Shown here: piece by piece, positions 1 through 5,871 of the stretch
How the letters are laid out: each line of letters starts with the position of its first letter
Position numbering within the stretch: the first letter of the stretch is position 1
Source: Thermoguttaceae bacterium
GTDB taxonomy: Bacteria; Planctomycetota; Planctomycetia; Pirellulales; Thermoguttaceae
Reading direction: 5' to 3'
DNA length: 59,786 nucleotides
Assembly (NCBI GenBank): GCA_017408405.1
Contig: JAFQUP010000050.1
Span: forward strand, 1-59,786
The notes under the pieces: generated by a model
Databases searched by the model: none
The model's input: the letters and a program-made list of their open reading frames with translations, nothing else
Told to the model about the DNA's origin: nothing
Program-made: the position numbers and the translations under genes

Positions 1-1005
1 GATGTCGCCGGCGCGAACCTGAAGCTGAGCAATTCCTCGGTCCCGCTTGATTTTGAAAGCTCGGCCGACTATTTCTGGGTCAGCTCGCACAATAACGCGG
101 ACTACTATCTCATCTCCAACGGTAATGGACTGAACGCCGGAAACGCCATCGTGACCCCCTCGCAGAACGATTACCGCATCATCCCGCAGTCTGTCTGGAA
201 CGGTACTGCGTCAACGCTCTACATGTCCACGGTGGATCAGAACGGGAAGGAAAAAGATACCAGTATTTCCGTCGGTTACTTCTCCAACAGCTCGGACCTC
301 TGGGAGAACGGGTACCTCAATGCGGCCGGCGCACTCACGAAACGGACTTCCGGATACGATGCGTCCGTCACGGTACTCGGGACCGGTCTGCGGAATCTTA
401 AGATCGAGGGAGTGGACGCCAACACGGACGGCATTCTTTTGACGATCGGGCGCGACAACAACAATAATCATCTCATCAGTGCCGCGCCGCAGGAAGACGG
501 TTCGTGGAATCTCTCCACTTTCAAGGCCATTGACGGGGCTGCCGTGGATAAAGCCCTTGATTTCGTTTACCTTCCGTACGGCGGCGGTGACGGCGGGGAA
601 AACGGCGGCTGGATCAGCGGGTGGGTCGATTCGGAAGACGGAAGCACACGCAGCTCGTTCGGCTATTTCGATATGGAAAAGATCGATACCGGCATTTTTG
701 AACTGTCGCTCGGAGATGGTTTGACGGCAGACGACGGTTACCTTCTCCTTGGACTTGCCGGAGATGAAACGGGCGCGAACTCGCAGGGGATCCTCTCTTA
801 CGAAGCAACGGAAGACGGCACGTTTTTGATCAACGTCTTCAGTGCGATGGCCGATTCCACGCTGACGGACCAGGATTTCATGTTTGCGTTCTTCACGAAT
901 GACGGCTCTTTTCAGACGCAGGTCCCGGAACCGGCGTCCGTTACGCTTTTGATCCTCGGTGCGCTTGGGATCTTCGCGCTGAGGAACAGGAGAAAGGCTG
1001 CCTGA
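1..1005 (+). CDS. PEP-CTERM sorted exoprotein, 5' partial
   Basis: The reading frame is open from base 1, so the gene begins upstream of the window; the GTG at 151 is an internal valine. The visible 334 residues are rich in Gly, Asp, Asn and Ser, typical of extracellular beta-rich proteins. The C-terminus carries a PEP-CTERM tripartite signal: VPEPAS, then a hydrophobic stretch (VTLLILGALGIFAL) and a basic RNRRK tail. In other bacteria this signal is recognised by exosortase, which moves the protein to the envelope; no exosortase is in this window. The function of the N-terminal part is not recognised. The DNA is clearly more GC-rich than most of the window. A hairpin terminator follows. Confidence 0.85.
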   Translation, partial: DVAGANLKLSNSSVPLDFESSADYFWVSSHNNADYYLISNGNGLNAGNAIVTPSQNDYRIIPQSVWNGTASTLYMSTVDQNGKEKDTSISVGYFSNSSDLWENGYLNAAGALTKRTSGYDASVTVLGTGLRNLKIEGVDANTDGILLTIGRDNNNNHLISAAPQEDGSWNLSTFKAIDGAAVDKALDFVYLPYGGGDGGENGGWISGWVDSEDGSTRSSFGYFDMEKIDTGIFELSLGDGLTADDGYLLLGLAGDETGANSQGILSYEATEDGTFLINVFSAMADSTLTDQDFMFAFFTNDGSFQTQVPEPASVTLLILGALGIFALRNRRKAA

Positions 1006-1034
1006 CGAATCAAGCCTTCCTTGGAATTTTGAGT

Positions 1035-1071
1035 ATCCGCTGGGAACCGTGTGTTCCCGGCGGATTTTTTT
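1035..1071 (+). terminator. Rho-independent terminator after the PEP-CTERM gene
   Basis: ATCCGCTGGGAA pairs with TTCCCGGCGGAT (one G-T pair) and is followed at once by seven T. It lies 30 bp past the stop codon. Confidence 0.85.
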
Positions 1072-1123
1072 GTGGAAGAAAGGGGAATTTTTGTCGAATT
1101 TTTTCTGAAAAGAGCGTACTCCC

Positions 1124-1151
1124 TTGACTTTTTAGGTTTCTGTGGTAAATT
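1124..1151 (+). promoter_or_regulatory. Possible sigma-70 promoter for the alkaline phosphatase
   Basis: TTGACT at 1124-1129 is followed after 16 bp by TAAATT at 1146-1151. The -10 box is weak (4 of 6). The position, about 100 bp before the start codon, is reasonable. Confidence 0.35.
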
Positions 1152-1255
1152 TATGAATACGCGATGAATTTCCCAACGCACGCAGGAAGATTCCTTCTCC
1201 CCCGCAACCATTAAATAGTGCGTGCTGTTCTGAAATACGAAAAGGATTCAGAAAA

Positions 1256-2656
1256 ATGTCTCGTTTAAGCAGACTTTCCGGCCGATTCCTGATGGGAATG
1301 GTCCTTACTCTGATTTTCTGCACATCATTCGTTTTTGCCAAGACGAACGTCATCATCATGGTCGTGGACGGCGGCGGATATGGCGCGTACCGCATCTCTT
1401 CCCAGTACCGCACAGGTGAAGACCGCGGCCTTCCGTTCATGAAGCCGGACAGCGGATGGAGCGAATTCGGATGCACGACGTACAGTCTCAGCGGTGTCGT
1501 TCAAAATACGAAAGTGGTGGACGGCGAAGTGCAGCAGATCACGAGCTACAGTGAAGACGGCTCCTACGATCCGGCAACTCACTGGGTTTCTTTCAAAAAA
1601 CATCTGGAAAATCCAACGGATTCGGCTGCCGCGACGACGGCGATCAATACGGGGGTCAAGACGAAGAACGGCCGGATCAACTACGACCGAAATGACCAGA
1701 AGCTCGAAACGATCGCGGAATATGTCACGAAAAAAGGATTCGCAGCCGGTGCCATCACGACAGTCATGCCTTCCCACGCGACTCCCGCGGGAGTTGCTGG
1801 TCACAATATGAAGCGCGGTTCCGGAAAGGATCTCTGGCGCGAGATGGTCAAGAAAACAGATGTCCTGTCCGTTATCATGGGAGCCTGTCATCCCTGGTAC
1901 ACGGAAAACGCCGAACGCCGCGAAAAGCCGAAGTTCATCGAGTACGGCCCCTCGGAACACGCATGGGGTGAGATCTGGTCGCAGGAACTCTACTACGGCT
2001 GGAAGTACATTGAGGACCGTGAAGATTTCCAGAAGATCGCCAGCGGTGAAGCCGCGCCGCCGAAAAAACTCATGGGACTTCCGAAAGTCACCAGCACATT
2101 CCAGTCTTCACGTACGAAATCGGAACGCAATGAAACAGTCCCGACGCTCACCGAATGCACTCTCGCCGGGCTGAATGTCCTGGATCAGAACGAAAAAGGC
2201 TTTTACCTGCTCGTTGAATCCGGTTCGGTCGACTGGCTGGCTCACGGAAACGTGAACCCGCAGAAGATCATCGACGAGATGAATGAATTCTACGATGCGG
2301 TCGAAGCGGTCTGCGCGTGGGTCGAAAAGAACTCCTCCTGGGAAGAAACGACACTCATCCTCACGGCCGACCACGAGACCGGTTCCATCTGGGGCCCTGA
2401 TGCCGATAAGGAAGGCACGCTTTTTCAGACGCCGATTGGAAAGGGAAAAGGAAACATTCCGGAAATCGGCTACTTCTCGCGCAGCCACACGAACGCGCCC
2501 GTTCCGTTTTACGTTTGCGGTGCCGGCGTGCCCCTCTTCGAGAAACGCGTCCGCTGCACAGATGAAGCATTTGGAAAAATGTGGGGGTTCGGCGGTCAGA
2601 TCATTGACAATACGGACATCGTGCCGGTAGAAAAAGAACTTTTTGACCGGAAATAA
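1256..2656 (+). CDS. Alkaline phosphatase, secreted
   Basis: A 466-residue protein of the PhoA-type alkaline phosphatase superfamily, which hydrolyses phosphomonoesters with a serine nucleophile and two zinc ions plus magnesium. An N-terminal hydrophobic segment after three arginines (residues 1-27, ending VFAK) is a signal peptide, so it should act outside the cytoplasm. The nucleophile is Ser123 in a TDSAAATT motif. The metal-site motif TADHETG lies about residue 370, and SHTNAPVPFYV near the C-terminus supplies another ligand histidine. The metal motif near the N-terminus reads VVDGGGYG, where many relatives have DGMG. AGGATTC lies 8-14 bases before the ATG. It stands alone with its own terminator. 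Its DNA is GC-rich like its left neighbour. Confidence 0.88.
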   Translation: MSRLSRLSGRFLMGMVLTLIFCTSFVFAKTNVIIMVVDGGGYGAYRISSQYRTGEDRGLPFMKPDSGWSEFGCTTYSLSGVVQNTKVVDGEVQQITSYSEDGSYDPATHWVSFKKHLENPTDSAAATTAINTGVKTKNGRINYDRNDQKLETIAEYVTKKGFAAGAITTVMPSHATPAGVAGHNMKRGSGKDLWREMVKKTDVLSVIMGACHPWYTENAERREKPKFIEYGPSEHAWGEIWSQELYYGWKYIEDREDFQKIASGEAAPPKKLMGLPKVTSTFQSSRTKSERNETVPTLTECTLAGLNVLDQNEKGFYLLVESGSVDWLAHGNVNPQKIIDEMNEFYDAVEAVCAWVEKNSSWEETTLILTADHETGSIWGPDADKEGTLFQTPIGKGKGNIPEIGYFSRSHTNAPVPFYVCGAGVPLFEKRVRCTDEAFGKMWGFGGQIIDNTDIVPVEKELFDRK

Positions 2657-2673
2657 AAAAGAAGAGAATCTGG

Positions 2674-2708
2674 ACCGCGCGGTATCTTGAGTTCCGTGCG
2701 GTTTTTTT
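2674..2708 (+). terminator. Rho-independent terminator after the alkaline phosphatase
   Basis: ACCGCGCGG pairs with CCGTGCGGT (one G-T pair), followed by a run of seven T. It is 17 bp past the stop codon. Confidence 0.85.
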
Positions 2709-2756
2709 GCGCGTTTTTTTGGTCGATAAACGTTTTTCTTAAGAGATGAAATTAAA

Positions 2757-2849
2757 AAAGCTGCTCCAGGCAAGGAGAGAAGAGCACGACATCCAGGAAT
2801 GCAGGAAACGATTCATTCAAGGTATTGCGTAAGGACCTGGGGCAGCTTT
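2757..2849 (-). terminator. Long inverted repeat, likely terminator of the feo operon
   Basis: Two 14-bp arms (AAAGCTGCTCCAGG at 2757-2770 and CCTGGGGCAGCTTT at 2836-2849, one G-T pair) enclose about 65 bases. Read on the minus strand, the second arm runs straight into a T6 run, which fits termination of the feo operon that ends just before it. The large loop is unusual for a plain terminator, so a stable small RNA from this region is also possible. Confidence 0.5.
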
Positions 2850-2895
2850 CAGGAGAGTACGATTTAACGCCTCATGGGAGGTGAAGGCTTCCGGT

Positions 2896-3120
2896 TTATT
2901 GATTTTCGATTTGGTCGTGGTGCTGACAGGAACATTTTCCATGTCCGCAGCAGGCGGAGTTTTTTTCGCATGAACAGCCTTCTGAATTGGAGGCATTCGG
3001 ATCTTTCATCGCGCAGTGACGGCATGAAACACATTCGCCACTGGTGAAACTTCGACAAAAAACGCTCAAAACGTAAATTACGGCAGCCAAAACGATTCCA
3101 ATGACAATAATATTTTCCAT
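2896..3120 (-). CDS. FeoB-associated Cys-rich small membrane protein
   Basis: A 74-residue protein with one N-terminal membrane helix (residues 2-22, IIVIGIVLAAVIYVLSVF) followed by a tail with ten cysteines in C-x2-C, CSC and CC patterns. This layout matches the FeoB-associated Cys-rich membrane protein family, found beside feoB in many anaerobes. Its role is not settled; a regulatory or iron/redox-sensing partner of FeoB is usually proposed. It lies 70 bp downstream of feoB on the same strand, so it is probably the last gene of the feoA-feoB transcript. The ATG at 3120 is preferred over an in-frame TTG one codon upstream, because AAAGG lies 8 bases before it. Confidence 0.85.
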   Translation of the reverse strand: MENIIVIGIVLAAVIYVLSVFCRSFTSGECVSCRHCAMKDPNASNSEGCSCEKNSACCGHGKCSCQHHDQIENQ

Positions 3121-3190
3121 CAATTGAGCCTTTCATGAAGAGCGGAGAGTGCGGGAGAGTCCTTGGGACTCTCTCGCGATCCCGTTTAAT

Positions 3191-5221
3191 TTAAAGACCG
3201 AAACAGTGTGTTCCAATCTGGAATATTCCGGTACAGAGAACCCAGGCGATGAGGGTCAGGAAGAACCACTGCGCTGCTGCCCATTTCCACCCGGCTTCAC
3301 GCGCCGCGACCGCGAATGTCGCCATGCATGGGGCAGAAACCAGAGCGAAAATCAGAAGGCAATATCCGATAAGTGGTGAATAGTTTTTCCGCATGACTTC
3401 ACGCAGAGATGAATCGTCTTCCTCAACGTCGCCGCATTGGTAAACGATTCCCATTTGAGCGACAAATACTTCTTTCGCGGCAAAAGCTCCCAGGAACGCG
3501 GTCCCAATCTTCCAGTCCATTCCCATGGTTTCCATAATGGGTTCAATGGCTTTTCCGATACGGCCCGCGGTACTGAATTCCAGGGCGGCTTCCGCGGCAG
3601 CTTGCTCAGAGGCGTATTGCTGTGCTTTTTCTTCCGGGAGCTGCGGGAAAGTCGTCAGGCACCAGAGCAGGATTGAGATTCCAAGGATTACGGTACCGGC
3701 TTTTTTCAGGTAAAGCCAGCAGCGTTCAATAGTCTTGACCCCGACAGTTCTCATGGTAGGTACGTGCCACGGAGAAAGTTCCATGACGAATGGGATTGGT
3801 TCACCGCGCAGGACTGTCCAGCTCATGATTTTCGCCAGGAGAATGGCCAGGACAATTCCCAAAACATAAATCGAGAAGAGAACAGTTCCTTGCCAGACTG
3901 TTGGGAAGAATGCCGGAATCAGCAATGCGTAAATCGGCATTCGGGCACCGCAGCTCATCAATGGAAGAACGAAAATCGTAGCCAACCGTTCACGCCGATT
4001 TTCGAGCATTCTGGTTGCCATAATTGCCGGGACGGTGCAGCCGAATCCGACGAGCATGGGAATGAAGCTTTTTCCGTGAAGGCCTATTTTGGCCATGAAG
4101 CGATCCATCAAAACCGCGGCGCGCGACATATACCCTGAATCTTCCAGGAGTGAAATCGCCAGGAAGAGGAAGAAAATATTGGGCAGGAAGACAATTACTC
4201 CTCCGACACCGCCGATGATTCCATCCAGAATCAATGATTTTAAGAGACTTTCCGAGTCATCGGGCCAGAGACTTCCGATTTTTTCTGAAAGTGCTTCAAC
4301 CCCACCCTCAATCCAGCCCATTGGATACTCCCCAATGGTGAAGGTAAGCTGGAAAATCAGGAACAGCATCAGAAAAAAGAGCGGAAGCCCCAGGAACCGA
4401 TGGAGAAACACCCGATCCAGAATGCTTACTTTACGAATAGTTTTTTCTGATTCCCTGAAGAGCATTTCCGGAAAGATTCGTGAGATGGCTGAGTAATAGA
4501 GCGTCGCGGTTTCGGATTCATTTCTCTCATCAGCATTTTTCGCGCCGCATCCTTTCACGACTGCCTGGGAAGGCTGAAGAGATTCAGGAACGTTCGCGTT
4601 TTCAAGTGTTTCGGAAGTAATTGGAGTAGGAAGAACTCCTTTTTCTTTAAGATCCCGAAGCCATACTGGCACTTCAGCTGAATAAGAACCGGCTTCCAGT
4701 TGTTCCGCGATTGAAGCGCATTCTTTCATGATGTCATTGACACCTTCTCCCGTGAAACCGACACATTCCAGCACCGGCAGACGGAGCCATTTCGAAATCT
4801 CCCCCTTTCGAAACTCAAAGCCCCGCTGCCGGGCCAGATCCACCATGTTCAGCACCAGAATCATCGGCACTCCCAGTTGGCGAAACTGAAGTGTCAAAAA
4901 AAGATTTCGTTCGAAATTTGATGCGTCTACGATATTTACCAGAATCATTTCGGAATTCGTGATATTTTCATAAATGAATTCCCGCGCGGCTTCTTCGTCT
5001 TCCGAGTGAGCTGTCATGCCGTACTGCCCAGGAAGGTCGACAATATTGAAAGATCTGCCGCCGAAAGAGCACCAGCCCTCTTTTTTCTCAACTGTTACCC
5101 CCGGATAATTGCCAACATGCTGCCGAGCCCCTGCCAGTCGATTAAAGATAGTTGATTTTCCGCTATTAGGATTACCGGCAAGCACTATTTTGTACTTTTT
5201 TTCGGAAGTCACCTTGTCCAT
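3191..5221 (-). CDS. feoB: Ferrous iron transport protein B (GTPase permease)
   Basis: FeoB imports Fe(II) across the inner membrane. The cytoplasmic N-terminal G domain shows G1 GNPNSGKS (residues 16-23), the GNYPGVTVE switch I, G3 DLPG (62-65) and G4 NMVD (about 125). After a linker come the two gate domains and FeoB C-terminal helices, with characteristic stretches such as VGFGCTVPAIMATR, LPLMSCGARMPIYALLIPAFF and AAKEVFVAQMGIVY. At 676 residues it is shorter than the E. coli protein (about 770). GGAGAG lies 5 bases before the ATG. feoA is 180 bp upstream on the same strand, and the small Cys-rich gene follows. A TTTAG-CCAAGC-CTAAA palindrome lies just upstream of the start. Confidence 0.97.
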   Translation of the reverse strand: MDKVTSEKKYKIVLAGNPNSGKSTIFNRLAGARQHVGNYPGVTVEKKEGWCSFGGRSFNIVDLPGQYGMTAHSEDEEAAREFIYENITNSEMILVNIVDASNFERNLFLTLQFRQLGVPMILVLNMVDLARQRGFEFRKGEISKWLRLPVLECVGFTGEGVNDIMKECASIAEQLEAGSYSAEVPVWLRDLKEKGVLPTPITSETLENANVPESLQPSQAVVKGCGAKNADERNESETATLYYSAISRIFPEMLFRESEKTIRKVSILDRVFLHRFLGLPLFFLMLFLIFQLTFTIGEYPMGWIEGGVEALSEKIGSLWPDDSESLLKSLILDGIIGGVGGVIVFLPNIFFLFLAISLLEDSGYMSRAAVLMDRFMAKIGLHGKSFIPMLVGFGCTVPAIMATRMLENRRERLATIFVLPLMSCGARMPIYALLIPAFFPTVWQGTVLFSIYVLGIVLAILLAKIMSWTVLRGEPIPFVMELSPWHVPTMRTVGVKTIERCWLYLKKAGTVILGISILLWCLTTFPQLPEEKAQQYASEQAAAEAALEFSTAGRIGKAIEPIMETMGMDWKIGTAFLGAFAAKEVFVAQMGIVYQCGDVEEDDSSLREVMRKNYSPLIGYCLLIFALVSAPCMATFAVAAREAGWKWAAAQWFFLTLIAWVLCTGIFQIGTHCFGL

Positions 5222-5240
5222 TTTTCTCTCCAGAATGTGA

Positions 5241-5256
5241 TTTAGCCAAGCCTAAA
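5241..5256. promoter_or_regulatory. Palindromic box upstream of feoB
   Basis: TTTAGCCAAGCCTAAA: arms TTTAG and CTAAA around CCAAGC. It resembles the boxes upstream of feoA and metal-dependent repressor (DtxR/MntR-type) operators in general. It lies between feoA and feoB, 20 bp before the feoB start codon. Confidence 0.5.
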
Positions 5257-5320
5257 ACTCGGCTTTTTAAAAATTTCCCGATTAGGAAATGGATATTTAA
5301 GTTTCTTTAATTCCAAGAAC

Positions 5321-5351
5321 ACACTGGCCTAAAATCGCCTGCGGCCAGTGT
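5321..5351. promoter_or_regulatory. Hairpin between feoA and feoB
   Basis: A perfect 9-bp stem (ACACTGGCC with GGCCAGTGT) and a 13-base loop lie in the 180-bp gap between feoA and feoB. No good T-run follows on the minus strand, so it may attenuate or process the transcript rather than end it. Confidence 0.4.
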
Positions 5352-5403
5352 TTTACCTGAAATTACTTTTCAGCGGATTCGCCGAAAAAAACAAAATGAA
5401 AAC

Positions 5404-5622
5404 TCAGTCGTCAAGCTGAATCTGGTTTGCCAAACCTCGTCCCAGAGCAAATTGCGCCCCTTTGCACAAAACCAGCGAGGCGCCATGAACAGATCCCTGA
5501 AGAATTTCTACTTCAGCACCCGGAATTAAACCAAGCGAAGCCAGTTTGCCGAGGAGGGATTCGTTTACGTCGATATTGGCAATACGATAAACGTTACCCT
5601 TTTTCGCGTTCGTGAGTACCAT
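5404..5622 (-). CDS. feoA: Ferrous iron transport protein A
   Basis: A 72-residue SH3-like FeoA protein, a small cytoplasmic partner needed for FeoB activity. Family features seen are the ASLGLIPGAEVEIL core and a closing ALGRGLANQIQL. The frame allows an ATG at 5646, but AAAAGGAG sits 7 bases before the ATG at 5622, so the shorter start is chosen. The longer start would also overlap an operator-like box. It is the first gene of the feo operon, with its promoter immediately upstream. Confidence 0.93.
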   Translation of the reverse strand: MVLTNAKKGNVYRIANIDVNESLLGKLASLGLIPGAEVEILQGSVHGASLVLCKGAQFALGRGLANQIQLDD

Positions 5623-5646
5623 CGGTTTCTCCTTTTGAGTTTTCAT

Positions 5647-5679
5647 TTTAGTTACGCCTTTATTTTAGTTATGCCTAAA
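5647..5679. promoter_or_regulatory. Two tandem operator-like boxes at the feoA promoter
   Basis: TTTAGTTACGCCTTTA (5647-5662) and TTTAGTTATGCCTAAA (5664-5679) are near-identical, 17 bp apart. The second has palindromic TTTAG/CTAAA arms and touches the -10 element of the feoA promoter. This placement fits a repressor, most simply an iron-responsive one. Confidence 0.6.
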
Positions 5680-5706
5680 GTATACTTGAAAAGAAAATTT
5701 TCGCAA
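5679..5706 (-). promoter_or_regulatory. feoA promoter
   Basis: On the minus strand TTGCGA (5706-5701) is followed after 16 bp by TATACT (5684-5679). The operator-like box begins at the last base of the -10 element. Confidence 0.6.
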
Positions 5707-5733
5707 GGGGGGGGAAGGTAAAATTCTGAAAAA

Positions 5734-5751
5734 TTTTAGGATTTCCTAAAA
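5734..5751. promoter_or_regulatory. Upstream palindrome of the feo promoter region
   Basis: TTTTAGG-ATTT-CCTAAAA, a perfect 7-bp palindrome about 28 bp upstream of the feoA -35 element. It shares the TTTAG/CTAAA arms of the other feo boxes and may be a further binding site. Confidence 0.45.
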
Positions 5752-5768
5752 AAGTTCATTAAAAGGCA

Positions 5769-5790
5769 CGACCGCCCCAAAAGGCGGTCG
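5769..5790 (-). terminator. Hairpin terminator after the Cys/Pro-rich protein gene
   Basis: CGACCGCC and GGCGGTCG form a perfect 8-bp stem with a 6-base loop. On the minus strand it is followed by TGCCTTTT. It lies 80 bp past the stop of the 881-residue gene and upstream of feoA. Confidence 0.6.
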
Positions 5791-5871
5791 ATAGAGGAAG
5801 TTGATCCTGGAAGCAGATCGGATGAAAGCGTGTTCAAGGATTAAATTTTGAAAATCTGGCGATTCCAGGAA

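Noticed and set aside
2757..2849. SRP (4.5S) RNA
   Set aside because: The characteristic GGAAGGAAGCAGC-type loop is not present.
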